A stretch of 64,000 bases of DNA from Taibaiella chishuiensis (GCF_003014535.1 NZ_PYGD01000005.1:1-64000); one strand, 5' to 3'; shown: positions 44,138 through 54,022, numbered from the stretch's first letter. Translations and numbers: made by a program. Notes: generated by a model not told the origin, from the sequence alone.

Positions 44138-45495
44138 GGTACTGCTTTGCGGAGATAGGTTTTCTTGTCGAGGGCAAAATGGCCGAGGAATATTGCGGTT
44201 CCGAATATCGATGCGTCGAATGGCGCCCAGCCAAAGAAACCATACAGGAAATAGGAGATCAGGATACCTACATACATTAGATTAAATATACGCAGGGGAT
44301 AACTGCTGATCCGGATGGACTTGGAATACCTGCCGATACTGCCGAAGAAAAAACAGATCCAGACGATCAGCCCGATTGCCCCGGTTTCCACCAGCACAAT
44401 CAGGTGGATATTGTGGATGGGATTGGTCAGGAAGAAGTCCAGCACCTTTTTACCGCCGAAAGGATCGAAATTCAATACATGCGACATATAAAACACGTGC
44501 GCATTGACCCCGATACCGAAGTAAGGCGAGTTCCTCCAGGACTCGTAACCCAGCGCCCAGTGGATCATGCGGTTCTCCACCTGTACTTCCGAATCGCTTT
44601 TGAGGAAGAGCTCGCTCAGGGGTGTAAAGTAGAGGACGAACAGGATGGAGGAAAACAGCAGCAGGGAGCGCAGGATGATACGCGGGGTAAAAATACCGCG
44701 GCCCCTGCGCACTACGAACAGGATAGCAACCACCGCCATGGTTACGATATACGTGGTACGGGAATAACTCAGGAAGATGATGACGGCCGCCATGGCAAAG
44801 GCCTGCAGGCAGCGCCGTTTCTGGTAATTATTAAAATAACAGGAAAAGAAAAAGGTAACGGCAATAAGCGTAAACAGCGCCATATGGCTCGGGTGCTTAA
44901 AGGTGCCGATGGCCGAGGTATAGCCCTCCCTGCGCTCCGCCCACTTAAGCGCCGACTCGCCCCTGAAGAGGGTACTGAAATAGGTAAGGCCCATAACCGG
45001 GTAAAACATACACAGGATGAACTGCATCACCATGGTAATGAACAAACCATCGAAAACACCGCGCAGCACGGCCGCCCGGCTAAAGTTAGCATCGATCAGC
45101 TTGAGCAGGAACAGCATTTGTACCAGGAAGGAAAAAGGCACCAGTACGGCTGTACGGAAGGGGTTGGCCGGGTTGACGATCGCGATCAGGAAGAAAAACA
45201 ACAAGAGGTAGATCATCTTGTTCTCCCTGAAGGTAAAGGCTCCCCTGGGCAACTTTGTAAAACCTGATAAAATAAGGATGATGGAAAATATGGAGGTGAC
45301 TTCGAGCCGGATACCATTACCGAACTCCCCGATAGACTGGTCGCTCGACAGGAATTCGACAAGGGTATAACCATAGGCAAGCGGCAGCGTCTGGACGATC
45401 ACGCTGACCAGCAAATAACTTTTATTTGCTTGCCGGCTGGATGCCCAGCGGAATACCCCGATTAAAATAATGACTATGACTAATACCCTATCCAT
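44134..45495 (-). CDS. wzy: O-antigen/EPS polymerase-like membrane protein (Wzy)
   Basis: A 453-aa multi-pass protein with about eleven hydrophobic helices. The large periplasmic loop holds the O-antigen ligase/polymerase-type motif (SEVQVENRMIHWALGYESWRNSPYFGIGVNAHVF; then NPIHNIHLIVLVETGAIGLIVWI). Wzy enzymes join repeat units in the periplasm. Only one such gene is in the locus, next to the flippase and export genes, so it is the likely polymerase. Confidence 0.87.
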   Translation of the reverse strand: MDRVLVIVIILIGVFRWASSRQANKSYLLVSVIVQTLPLAYGYTLVEFLSSDQSIGEFGNGIRLEVTSIFSIILILSGFTKLPRGAFTFRENKMIYLLLFFFLIAIVNPANPFRTAVLVPFSFLVQMLFLLKLIDANFSRAAVLRGVFDGLFITMVMQFILCMFYPVMGLTYFSTLFRGESALKWAERREGYTSAIGTFKHPSHMALFTLIAVTFFFSCYFNNYQKRRCLQAFAMAAVIIFLSYSRTTYIVTMAVVAILFVVRRGRGIFTPRIILRSLLLFSSILFVLYFTPLSELFLKSDSEVQVENRMIHWALGYESWRNSPYFGIGVNAHVFYMSHVLNFDPFGGKKVLDFFLTNPIHNIHLIVLVETGAIGLIVWICFFFGSIGRYSKSIRISSYPLRIFNLMYVGILISYFLYGFFGWAPFDASIFGTAIFLGHFALDKKTYLRKAVP

Positions 45496-45597
45496 AAAAC
45501 ACGAATACTATGCTGATCGCTGTGTTGCGGCAAACCAGCCATTGACCGGTATGCCCGGTCCTGAAGATGTTGTTTACTACCCGGTAATTGTTCCTGT

Positions 45598-46725
45598 TTA
45601 ATTCAGGTTGCGCTGGAAGAATGCCAGGGCATCCTCCTGCCAGTCCTTAATGGTCTGGTTTACCGGGTGCCAGTTTATTTTTTTCATACGCAGCTTATCC
45701 AGCCGCTCCCGGTCGAAGGCGTACATCAGGTGGTCGGTCAGGTCCAGGCGGCCCAGCAGGCTGTCGATCCGTTCGTTCATACCGGCTGCATGTCCAGAGT
45801 TGGGCAATACCACGAAATTCCGGTTGCAGATAATACAGAATACCACGCCATGAAAGGAATTGGTAATAATAAAATCCGCTTTATGTATGGCGGCCACCCA
45901 TTCTTGAATAGTCAGGTAGTGTGCGCCGGCATAGTCTTCATTGGCCGATACATGCACCACGTTCTGTCCTGCCGTCTGCTGCGCATACTGTATATACTGC
46001 CGTTTGTCCTTGATGGCACTGTTGCCCAGGGTATACAGCAATACGTGTTTTTCCTTACCCGCTGCAGCCGGTTGTTCTGTTATGCCCAGTAACTTCAGCC
46101 ATTCTTCGCGGTTAAACAACAGCGTAGGGTCCGGTACCCAGGTACCGGCCACGCCCAGTTTACGGCAGATCTCCAGGCCGCTCTTTTCCCTTACGCTCAC
46201 ATCATTGAACTTACCGATATGGCGTTCGAACAATTGGGTCGTTACGGGATCCAGTTCTTTTTTACCAAAGCTCGCGGCATAAGACAGTCTTTTGGTCTGT
46301 TGTCCGCCAAAGCCCAGCAAAAAGGCTTCGCAGGATACCGAAAAGGAATTGTTCCATACCTGGTCGCTGCCGGCTATATATACATCGGCCTCGGGCGGCG
46401 TGGCCACCAGTTGCGGTACCGATTGGTATTCGCCGGTGCTGAATTTCAGGTAGTCTTTTTTAAACACATCAAACTGCCGCGGCTTCTTTAGCTGCTCAAA
46501 TGCTTTTTTACCTTTATAACGCCGGTTATTCACAAAGCGGGTAAGCTTGAAATCGCGCACTCTTTCCAGGATTGTTTTCTTACGGGCAGCCGGCGCCACC
46601 AGTTTATAGCGGATCACGAAAGCCTCATGCCCGTTCTGCTCCAGGAACGTTTGCAGCGCAAATACCTGCAGGATCTGTCCGTAATTGCTCTGGCTTTCCC
46701 AGAAGGTCATTATTCCTATCTTCAT
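45598..46725 (-). CDS. Polysaccharide pyruvyl transferase family protein 2
   Basis: A 375-aa PF04230-type protein. N-terminal KIGIMTFWESQSNYGQILQVFALQTFL is the family signature (N-Y-G-x-x-L-Q). Further landmarks are DVYIAGSDQVWNNSFSV, RLSYAASFGKKEL, DVSVREKSGLEICRKLG, WVPDPTLLFNREEW and ADFIITNSFHGVVFCIICNRNFVVLPN. The last contains the conserved S-F-H-G. Ten base pairs from the nitroreductase gene. This pairing of family and nitroreductase is seen in other polysaccharide loci, where the joint reaction is unknown. Confidence 0.92.
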   Translation of the reverse strand: MKIGIMTFWESQSNYGQILQVFALQTFLEQNGHEAFVIRYKLVAPAARKKTILERVRDFKLTRFVNNRRYKGKKAFEQLKKPRQFDVFKKDYLKFSTGEYQSVPQLVATPPEADVYIAGSDQVWNNSFSVSCEAFLLGFGGQQTKRLSYAASFGKKELDPVTTQLFERHIGKFNDVSVREKSGLEICRKLGVAGTWVPDPTLLFNREEWLKLLGITEQPAAAGKEKHVLLYTLGNSAIKDKRQYIQYAQQTAGQNVVHVSANEDYAGAHYLTIQEWVAAIHKADFIITNSFHGVVFCIICNRNFVVLPNSGHAAGMNERIDSLLGRLDLTDHLMYAFDRERLDKLRMKKINWHPVNQTIKDWQEDALAFFQRNLN

Positions 46726-46735
46726 AAAATCCTGT

Positions 46736-47746
46736 TTAGAGCACAGTCGCTATTTCTGCTAAAGGTTTCCGGGCCGATACGGCAACTTTATATTGTTCTT
46801 TCAGGTTGCCTACGGCGATAAACATAATGGGCACGCAATCGCTGTCGAGGTCCATCACTTTATTAAATGCTTCGTTCTTCTTGGCGGTATAACTGGTATT
46901 GAGACAACAGGTGCCCAGTCCTCGCGCGTGGAGCGCCATCACTACCGACATGGCAAACATGCCACCGTCGATAAATACCTGGTTGCGTTCGTAATCGAAA
47001 AACGCGGATAATTTACCGGTAATCACGATCAGGGTACTGATATACTCGCCAAAGCCACGGTTACCGTTTTGTACACCCAGGAACTTTTGCTTGAGCTCCG
47101 GGTTGCTATGGTCTACCACATAAGCCTTCCAGGCCTGCCTGTTACATACCGAAGGTGTAAAACGGGCATCGTCCAGGGCTTCCATTACCAAGGCTGTATC
47201 CACGGGGATGTCGGTAAAGTCGCGGGTACTGAAACGCGAACGTACAAACCTGCTGTAGTCAAAATGGATACTGTTATCGATATCTGTTTTCCGTATTTCT
47301 TTGGTGCCGCCCCCATTATTCACATGGTCCAGGATCTCGGTCTTGGCCAGTAATTTTTCGATCATCGGGATCACCGGGTTGGCCTTGGTATTGGAACGGG
47401 CATCGAACGCGCAGTATTCTTTCAGGGTTTTGAGGGTAATATCCGTCGTGCTGTCGTAACCATAACAGTTGATATAATGTTCTGTTTCGCGGATCAAGCG
47501 GGTAATGCGCTCTACGCCAAAACCCTGGCGGGCATTACGCAGGGCCATTCCCTTTTCTACCGCATGGTACTCCTTGATGAGGAAGGCCTGCAGGTTATCT
47601 TTCGTTTTTAAATGAATAGAAGCATAGTGCTTCCGGTACCGTTTATAGTCGTAGCAAAAATCCTTCACGATAGCGAGCAGTGATTTTTGATGCCTGTAAA
47701 AGGTCTTTACAGAACGGGGAACAGCTTTTTTAATCAACGCGATCAT
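46736..47746 (-). CDS. Nitroreductase-family protein with helical N-terminal extension
   Basis: A 336-aa protein. Residues 1-155 are a basic helical extension (KTFYRHQKSLLAIVKDFCYDYKRYRKHY, LIKEYHAVEKGMALRNARQGFG). Residues about 160-336 are an FMN-binding nitroreductase domain (RSRFSTRDFTDIPVDTALVMEALDDARFTPSVCNRQAWKAYVVD, FIDGGMFAMSVVMALHARGLGTCCLN, VPIMFIAVGNL). The RSxRxF-type motif and late G-N-L are typical. It is translationally coupled to the flippase gene (4-bp overlap). Its role in polysaccharide assembly is unknown. It may reduce or modify a sugar or lipid-linked intermediate. Confidence 0.88.
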   Translation of the reverse strand: MIALIKKAVPRSVKTFYRHQKSLLAIVKDFCYDYKRYRKHYASIHLKTKDNLQAFLIKEYHAVEKGMALRNARQGFGVERITRLIRETEHYINCYGYDSTTDITLKTLKEYCAFDARSNTKANPVIPMIEKLLAKTEILDHVNNGGGTKEIRKTDIDNSIHFDYSRFVRSRFSTRDFTDIPVDTALVMEALDDARFTPSVCNRQAWKAYVVDHSNPELKQKFLGVQNGNRGFGEYISTLIVITGKLSAFFDYERNQVFIDGGMFAMSVVMALHARGLGTCCLNTSYTAKKNEAFNKVMDLDSDCVPIMFIAVGNLKEQYKVAVSARKPLAEIATVL

Positions 47747-49305
47747 GGATTGGAATTTTTTAACCTGAACGAACTTTTATTACCCGGTAACTTGGACAGC
47801 AGGCTGTTTTTAAGCCGCTGTATCATTTCTTTTTCATCGTCGTTAAGCCCGGCAAAATAGATAGCCGGTAAAAATGCGGCGAACGAAACAGCAACGGTGA
47901 TCAGTACCCGCCAGGCATCGGCATGCATACGCCCGGTAAGCATACATACCCCGATATTGATGGCCGTGGGCAGGGCTATTTTGAATATAACACGGTCAAA
48001 GTATTGTCCGACCTGCATGCCTGCTTTCGCTTTCAGGAAATACAGGCGGGCCGCGCAAGCCAGGAATTCGATAACACAAAACGAAACCAGGACGGTATAA
48101 GCCGGCAGGCGCATATACAACAGGATATACGAAACCGGCAGGTTAAGCAGGATCAGCGAACCGATCACGACCTGGTACCCCTTGATATTACCGGTAGCCT
48201 GTATCGCAGACTGCAGGCCTATGGTCATCTGGCTGATCAGGGTACCGACCAGGATCAGGCGGCAAAACACTACGGTGCTTTCGGGCACATTTTTAAGCCA
48301 GAGCTTAAGGATAACGGGCATTTCAAAGATGCAGGGAATGGCGAAAACAGCCAGCAGGAAAAACCCGAATTTACTCGCGATCAGCGATAAACGCAGCATC
48401 CTGTCCCGGTCGCCCTGCCCTTCGCTTTTCATGATCTGCGGGTTAAGGGCGCGCAACATGGTTGCGGAAAAAAAACTCAACTGCGATGCTACCTGGTTGG
48501 CAATGCCATAAGCCGCGTTGGCAATCGTACCCAGGAAGATATTGAGCAGGATCGCCAGGCCTTGCGATCGGCCCACCCCGCAAAGGGATCCGAACAGGTT
48601 CCAGCCTGCAAAAGAGGTAAGCTCTTTAAGCAGGGGCCGGTCTACCCGGGTAAGACCGGAGATATTGCACTCATCATATTTTTTAAAACAATAAAAAGCA
48701 TACAACAGGAAGCTGACTACACTCACACCGGCCGTCAGCAGGCCGTACATGGTCAGCTTGTCTTTAGTGATATGCAGCAAGGCTATGGCAATAGCCAGTT
48801 TCAGCAAGGTTTCCAGGATGTTCACGATCGCGATCCACAACATGTTTTCGTGGGCGATCAGCGACCCGTTAAAGGGTACGGCTACAACGGTAAAGAATAC
48901 GGTAGCCGACATAAAGTGATAGATCGTTTTTGCTTCGGCAATCCTGTTTAGGGGTATATTGAGAAAGCCGTCGAAAAGAAACAGGCCGCATAACTCGAGC
49001 ACCAGTACCAGGAACAGCCCGATAGCGATGTGGAGCAGCAAACTATTGGCAAAGACCTTACGTTGCATCTCCCGGTCCATTTTGCCCTGGTAATAGGACA
49101 GGAAACGCTGGGTAGAGGTAGTCATGGCGGCATTGAGGAACGACAGCATGGCGATAACGCCGGCAACGAGGTTAAAAATACCGTAATCCGTGCTGCCCAG
49201 GGCATTGAGCACCAGCCGTGTCGCATAAAGCGAAATGGCCATTGTAAATAACATTCTACCGTATAGTATCCCCGTATTGAGGGCTACTTTGTTTGCTGCC
49301 TGCAT
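47743..49305 (-). CDS. wzx: Oligosaccharide flippase (Wzx, MATE/MOP superfamily)
   Basis: A 520-aa membrane protein with about fourteen helices. It fits the polysaccharide-synt MOP family: KVALNTGILYGRMLFTMAISLYATRLVLNALGSTDYGIFNLVAGVI, SFAGWNLFGSLCGVGRSQGLAILLN, NAAYGIANQVASQLSFFSATMLRALNPQIMKSEGQGD. It should move lipid-linked repeat units across the inner membrane. The C-terminal tail is basic (KNSLLSKLPGNKSSFRLK). It precedes the nitroreductase and follows the cupin. Confidence 0.93.
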   Translation of the reverse strand: MQAANKVALNTGILYGRMLFTMAISLYATRLVLNALGSTDYGIFNLVAGVIAMLSFLNAAMTTSTQRFLSYYQGKMDREMQRKVFANSLLLHIAIGLFLVLVLELCGLFLFDGFLNIPLNRIAEAKTIYHFMSATVFFTVVAVPFNGSLIAHENMLWIAIVNILETLLKLAIAIALLHITKDKLTMYGLLTAGVSVVSFLLYAFYCFKKYDECNISGLTRVDRPLLKELTSFAGWNLFGSLCGVGRSQGLAILLNIFLGTIANAAYGIANQVASQLSFFSATMLRALNPQIMKSEGQGDRDRMLRLSLIASKFGFFLLAVFAIPCIFEMPVILKLWLKNVPESTVVFCRLILVGTLISQMTIGLQSAIQATGNIKGYQVVIGSLILLNLPVSYILLYMRLPAYTVLVSFCVIEFLACAARLYFLKAKAGMQVGQYFDRVIFKIALPTAINIGVCMLTGRMHADAWRVLITVAVSFAAFLPAIYFAGLNDDEKEMIQRLKNSLLSKLPGNKSSFRLKNSNP

Positions 49306-49344
49306 GATACTTTTATTCTGTATAAACTGTCTTCCTGTCCCGGA

Positions 49345-49707
49345 TTATTCTCTTGCGTAGTCGTCTTCGATACGGATAATATCATCTTCCCCGAAATAGG
49401 TACCCAACTGTACTTCGATCATTTCGAGCAGCTCGGCGCCGGGATTCTGTACGCGATGCCGGGCGCCCTGTGGTATAATCACCACCTGGCCGGGCGTATA
49501 ATCGGTCACCACATCTTCGAGCGTAACCCGGGCTACGCCTTTAACGATGGTCCATACTTCGGAACGGTGATGATGATACTGGTAGCTTAAACGGCCACCG
49601 GGGTTAACCTCGATATGTTTTACTTTATGGGTCGCCGTATCTTCCAGTACCCAATATTGGCCCCAGGGGCGGATATCATGCTTGCTGTCTGTCGTGGTTT
49701 GTTCCAT
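49345..49707 (-). CDS. Mannose-6-phosphate isomerase-type cupin, split from ManC
   Basis: A 120-aa cupin corresponding to the C-terminal half of type II mannose-1-phosphate guanylyltransferases. The string RPWGQYWVLEDTATHKVKHI, LSYQYHHHRSEVWTIVKGVA, GQVVIIPQGARHRVQNPG and MIEVQLGTYFGEDDIIRIEDDY follows the ManC/AlgA C-terminal domain. Metal ligands HHH and H in GARHR are present. It is encoded as a separate gene, 6 bp after the nucleotidyltransferase, where many bacteria have one fused protein. Together the pair should make GDP-mannose. Confidence 0.93.
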   Translation of the reverse strand: MEQTTTDSKHDIRPWGQYWVLEDTATHKVKHIEVNPGGRLSYQYHHHRSEVWTIVKGVARVTLEDVVTDYTPGQVVIIPQGARHRVQNPGAELLEMIEVQLGTYFGEDDIIRIEDDYARE

Positions 49708-49713
49708 CGCTGA

Positions 49714-50721
49714 TTATTTTAATAGTTCAGGTTTTTCCTGTTCCAGTCTTTCGTATACGTTTTTTACTTCCTGGCTTTTTTCCCTGGGTAGTACCAGTAT
49801 CGCATCTTCTGTTTCCACGAGGATCATATTTTCCATCCCGATAAATTCCACATGCTTGGACGAACCCAATACCAGGTTATTGCCCCGCCCGGGTTCCGGC
49901 TGTTTTTTGCCCCTGCTTTCTTTATAGTCCCATAAAGCGCCAAACGAACCCAGGTCGCTCCAGGTAAAGGTTGCCGGCACTACCTTAAGGCGTTGCGAAT
50001 GCTCCATTACCGCATAATCCACGCTCAATGCGGGTATCATACGGCTCTGTTCATCGGGCAGGAAGTCGTACGACTTATTTTCCCATGCCTGGCGCGCGGC
50101 GGCCAGCAGTTCGGGTTGATACAGGCCGAGTTCTTCGAGGAATACGCCTGCTTTGAAACAGAACATACCGCTATTCCACAGGAAACGGCCGCTTTGCACG
50201 AAGGAGGATGCCGTTTCGTAATCCGGTTTCTCCCGGAATGATTTTACATCGTTACCCTCGAACTCGATATAACCATAACCGGTTTCGGGCCGGTCGGGAC
50301 GGATACCAAAAGTTACCAGGTTGTTTTCGCCGGCCAGGCGCACCGCTTCGGTTACGGCTTCGGTATAAGCGGGCACACCATCGATCACATGATCGGAAGG
50401 AGTTACCAGCAATACATCTTCCGGGTCACAACTCAATGCCGCAAAAACAATAGCAGCAGCGGTATTCCGGGGCCAATACTCGATAATACTCTGGTAGTCG
50501 CCATAACCCAATCCTTCCATGTTTTTACGGGAAAGCTTGTAGTTATTGATATTGCCCACTACGAGCTGCCGGTCGCAAAGCTCGCGGTTGCGCATGGCAC
50601 AAAGCTGGAACAGGGTTTTGCCTTCAAATAAAGGAATATACTGTTTGGGACGGGATTTCCGGGAAAGCGGCCAGAGCCTGCTGCCCACGCCTCCGGAAAG
50701 TATTACATGAATCAAAGACAT
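49714..50721 (-). CDS. manC: Mannose-1-phosphate guanylyltransferase
   Basis: A 335-aa nucleotidyltransferase. The activation motif is complete: HVILSGGVGSRLWPLSRKSRPKQYIPL. Further motifs are LLVTPSDHVI, FGIRPDRPETGYGYIEF, FREKPDYETASSFV and LWNSGMFCFKAGVFLEEL. It makes GDP-mannose from mannose-1-phosphate and GTP for the repeat unit. It lacks the usual fused C-terminal cupin, which is the next gene. It is 34 bp after the autokinase gene. Uncommon but seen in other Bacteroidota. Confidence 0.95.
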   Translation of the reverse strand: MSLIHVILSGGVGSRLWPLSRKSRPKQYIPLFEGKTLFQLCAMRNRELCDRQLVVGNINNYKLSRKNMEGLGYGDYQSIIEYWPRNTAAAIVFAALSCDPEDVLLVTPSDHVIDGVPAYTEAVTEAVRLAGENNLVTFGIRPDRPETGYGYIEFEGNDVKSFREKPDYETASSFVQSGRFLWNSGMFCFKAGVFLEELGLYQPELLAAARQAWENKSYDFLPDEQSRMIPALSVDYAVMEHSQRLKVVPATFTWSDLGSFGALWDYKESRGKKQPEPGRGNNLVLGSSKHVEFIGMENMILVETEDAILVLPREKSQEVKNVYERLEQEKPELLK

Positions 50722-50755
50722 ACAATGTTTTTAAAAATCAGGAGCAACCCATTTA

Positions 50756-53137
50756 TCAGGCCATCTCTTTTTTACGGCCTTTCCACCACTTCTTCGGCTG
50801 ATCGGCCTCTTCGCCATAATAGCCATAACCATATCCGTAACCGCTGCCGCCATAGTAACCGGCATATTTCTTATAGTTCACATCATTCACCACAAGACTC
50901 AGTCTCGGCATTTTCTTCTCGCGGTAAATAGCTTCCGGCAATTTCAGCTGGTCTTTATGCGTAACGCCCACACGCACCAGGTATAAGGTAGCATCGGCAT
51001 GCATGCTCAGCAATTGCGCATCGGTAACCAGGTTAGGCGTGGTATCTACGATAATATAATCAAAGTTTTCGCGCAGGTAAGCAAACATGCTGCGGGTACG
51101 GTCGAGCAGCAACAGCTCTGCAGGGTTGGGCGGTATCGGTCCGCTCGGCATAATGTACAGGCCCGGGTATTCCTGGTTGGGATAAAGAATATCCTCGATA
51201 TTGGCCTGCCCGATGGCATAGTTACTAAAACCCTGGCCGGCCTGTACGCCCAGGCTCTGCGAGATCCTGGGTTTACGCAGATCGAGCTCCAGCAGGGCTA
51301 CCTTTTTACCGGAAAGCGCCATTACCACGGCAAGGTTGGTCGACACAAATGATTTACCCTCGCCCGGCATGGAAGACGTCAGCATAATTACCTTGTTCTC
51401 ATCACCGGCCAGCAGGTACTGCAGGTTGGTACGCAACATCCTGAATTGCTCGGCAATAGGACTGCGGGAGGTTTTCGTAACTACGATAGCGCCCCCCACA
51501 TCGTTGTGCCCGATCTCGCCCAGGATCGTAGCCTGGGTACCGTTTTCGATATCGGCACGGGTAGAGATCTTGGTGCTCAGCAATTCCTTGAGATACACCA
51601 GTGCAAAAGGTATTAACAGGCCCACCAGTACGGCAGCGGCCAGTATCAGCATCTTCTTGGGTTTGAAGGGCCTGCTCTCCGATTTGGCGGCATCGATTAC
51701 GCGGGCATTGGCGATGGTCGACGATTTGGAGATCGCAGCTTCTTCGCGTTTCTGCAACAGGAACAGATAAAGCTCCTGTTTGATGGCCTGCTGGCGGCTG
51801 TAATCCAGGAACTCGCGCTCCTTGGCTGGTACCTGCCTGATCTTGGACTCCAACGATCCGGACTTGCGGCGCAGCTCGTTAACCGCCACCTGCATACTGC
51901 TCTTCAGCGAGCTTAGGTTGGCTACCAGGTCGCCCCTTAAATTCATCAGCTGACCATCCAGGCTTTTTACCATCGGGTTATCCTCTGTAGAGCTCAGCAG
52001 CATACGTTCGCGCTGCATCAACAGGGTATTGTATTTATCGATGATATTACTCAGCGAGGCGTCCTGCACCATCATCGATGCCGGTACGATACGCAGGTTA
52101 TTGATATTGGCGTTAAGGTGATTTTGCAGGGCTTCGATCACGCTCAGCTGCACCTCTTGCTGGGCAAGGCTTTTGGCATATTCACTCGTATTGTCGATCA
52201 GTGCTTTGGACTGCTCGGTAATATTAGCCAGTTCGTTGCGTTGCATGAACATCTGGATGTTCTTTTCGATATTGGCCAGTTCTTCCCCGATGGTCAGCAG
52301 GCGGATATCGATAAAGGCCGTGGTGCTGTCGGCAATACGGTTATTGTCATCCACATTGGCCTGCATATAAACTTCGATCAGTTTATTCAGGATGTCTTCG
52401 CCCTTGGAAGGTATGCTGCTTTCGAGGGTAAGATTAATAGTACTTACCTGTTTATTCGGGATCTCCGAGGTCAGCGCTTTGGCACAGCCGGCCGTTACCT
52501 GGTCGGTATTGGCTGCCACAAAAGAATACACCTGGTTGTCTGCGGGCACAAGATCGCCTGCAGTGCGCACAAACACGGCCTTACCCGCAGGCAGCGTCAG
52601 CGTATCGCCCCAATGGCCGCTCCAGCTGCGTTTGTCTTTATCTTTAAGTACGAATTTATCTTTACCGTTCAGGCTCAGTTCGTACTTCAGCGGATCGGTC
52701 TTCAGCAGCTCTTCGTCGAAGGCCAGGAAGTATACTTTAAATGGCAACTGCGCGTCGTAGTACTGGATATCCTTCAGTCCCTTGTGTACAAAATAAGTAA
52801 CGTTAAGCTGCATATCCCTTACCACGCGGTTCATCAGGGTATAACTCTGGATGATCTGCAGCTCATTATCTACATTGCTGGCGCCGCCAAGCAGGCCTAT
52901 ATTCTGCAGCATGGACATATCCTTGCTGCCGGACATTTTATTATCCTGGTCCTTGATCAGTATGGAGGCATTGATCTTGTAGGCTGGTACTGAAAAATAA
53001 AGATAAGCGACGGTTAACCCTGCCGTCAGTATGCCGCACAAAAGCATCCACGGCCATATGGATAGTGCTTTGTTAATAATCTTACGGATATCAACGCCCT
53101 GTTGTTCTTCTCTGAATTCAAATTCCTCTTGTTGCAT
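50756..53137 (-). CDS. wzc: Polysaccharide chain-length / tyrosine autokinase (Wzc)
   Basis: A 793-aa inner-membrane protein. The N-terminal Wzz domain is bounded by TM1 (WMLLCGILTAGLTVAYLYFSV) and TM2 near residue 500 (KKMLILAAAVLVGLLIPFALVYL). A long coiled-coil region lies between, with the GNVR-type PAKEREFLDYSRQQAIKQELY. The BY-kinase domain has Walker A SSMPGEGKSFVSTNLA, Walker A' ALLELDLRKPRI and Walker B YIIVDTTP. The tail is a Tyr/Gly-rich cluster (YKKYAGYYGGSGYGYGYGYY), the autophosphorylation site. It controls chain length and export with Wza. The CpsB-type phosphatase at 58367 is the likely antagonist. Confidence 0.96.
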   Translation of the reverse strand: MQQEEFEFREEQQGVDIRKIINKALSIWPWMLLCGILTAGLTVAYLYFSVPAYKINASILIKDQDNKMSGSKDMSMLQNIGLLGGASNVDNELQIIQSYTLMNRVVRDMQLNVTYFVHKGLKDIQYYDAQLPFKVYFLAFDEELLKTDPLKYELSLNGKDKFVLKDKDKRSWSGHWGDTLTLPAGKAVFVRTAGDLVPADNQVYSFVAANTDQVTAGCAKALTSEIPNKQVSTINLTLESSIPSKGEDILNKLIEVYMQANVDDNNRIADSTTAFIDIRLLTIGEELANIEKNIQMFMQRNELANITEQSKALIDNTSEYAKSLAQQEVQLSVIEALQNHLNANINNLRIVPASMMVQDASLSNIIDKYNTLLMQRERMLLSSTEDNPMVKSLDGQLMNLRGDLVANLSSLKSSMQVAVNELRRKSGSLESKIRQVPAKEREFLDYSRQQAIKQELYLFLLQKREEAAISKSSTIANARVIDAAKSESRPFKPKKMLILAAAVLVGLLIPFALVYLKELLSTKISTRADIENGTQATILGEIGHNDVGGAIVVTKTSRSPIAEQFRMLRTNLQYLLAGDENKVIMLTSSMPGEGKSFVSTNLAVVMALSGKKVALLELDLRKPRISQSLGVQAGQGFSNYAIGQANIEDILYPNQEYPGLYIMPSGPIPPNPAELLLLDRTRSMFAYLRENFDYIIVDTTPNLVTDAQLLSMHADATLYLVRVGVTHKDQLKLPEAIYREKKMPRLSLVVNDVNYKKYAGYYGGSGYGYGYGYYGEEADQPKKWWKGRKKEMA

Positions 53138-53194
53138 TATAATAAGCTTAAGACTGCTATAGTTGATAGTTTCAGGTAATAGAGATAATGGATC

Positions 53195-54022
53195 TTAGAA
53201 ATTAACCCTGGTAGCAATAATAACCAGCAGGGACAGTGTAGAGGCTATAATGCCGTAAGTCCTTACCATAGAGGCATCGGTTGCGGCTGCCTTGCCTTTG
53301 CCCGGTTCCACGTACACCACATCGCCCTGCCTCAGGTAATAATACGGAGACTGGATCAGGTCCGTAGAGTTCAGGTTGAAGCGGATCATCTTCTGTTTGT
53401 CGCCATCTCTTCTTACCAGCATCACGTTTTCACGTTTACCATAAATCGTCATATCTCCCGCAAGCCCGAGCGCGTCGAGTATCGTCGCTTTTTCGCTGGC
53501 CACCAGGTAAGAGCCCGGTTTCAGTACCTCGCCCAATACCGTCACTTTAAAATTGGCCAGCCTTACGTTCACTACCGGCTCTTTATAAAACTGGAGCACT
53601 TTAAGCCTGATGGCTTCTTTGGCATCGGAAGTAGACAAGCCCCCAACTTTTACCTTACCGGCAATCGGCAGTTCTATATTACCTTCTTTATCGACCAGGT
53701 AACCGGCAATGTTGCGGTTGGCATTATTGGCCAGCGGATTACTCGACGACAACGGATCCTGGATCATATCCATCTGCCCGTTGGTACCCGTACCCGTGGT
53801 AGCCGCATCGAGCGTCAATACGGTAACCTGTAAGATATCGTCCGGCTGGATCTGGATATCTTTATAGGGCTGCGCCGCCACCTCTATGCCATTGCGGTAC
53901 ATATACGCACTATCCGATACATTCTTAAAATAAGGAACGTTCTTATAACTTTTACAGGACTGCATGGCTGTAAGGGCAAGCAATGCAGACAAAATAATAA
54001 GTAAGCGTTTCGATTTCATCAT
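53195..54022 (-). CDS. wza: Polysaccharide export lipoprotein (Wza)
   Basis: A 275-aa outer membrane secretin-like export protein. Lipobox in ALLALTAMQSCKSYK, Cys at about residue 23. The poly_export domain follows (YKDIQIQPDDILQVTV) and then an SLBB-type segment (VTVLGEVLKPGSYLVASEKATILDALGLAGDMT; RQGDVVYVEPGKGKAA). The end has a helix IIASTLSLLVIIATRVNF that would span the outer membrane in Wza fashion. Forms the exit channel. 57 bp before the Wzc gene. Confidence 0.95.
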   Translation of the reverse strand: MMKSKRLLIILSALLALTAMQSCKSYKNVPYFKNVSDSAYMYRNGIEVAAQPYKDIQIQPDDILQVTVLTLDAATTGTGTNGQMDMIQDPLSSSNPLANNANRNIAGYLVDKEGNIELPIAGKVKVGGLSTSDAKEAIRLKVLQFYKEPVVNVRLANFKVTVLGEVLKPGSYLVASEKATILDALGLAGDMTIYGKRENVMLVRRDGDKQKMIRFNLNSTDLIQSPYYYLRQGDVVYVEPGKGKAAATDASMVRTYGIIASTLSLLVIIATRVNF

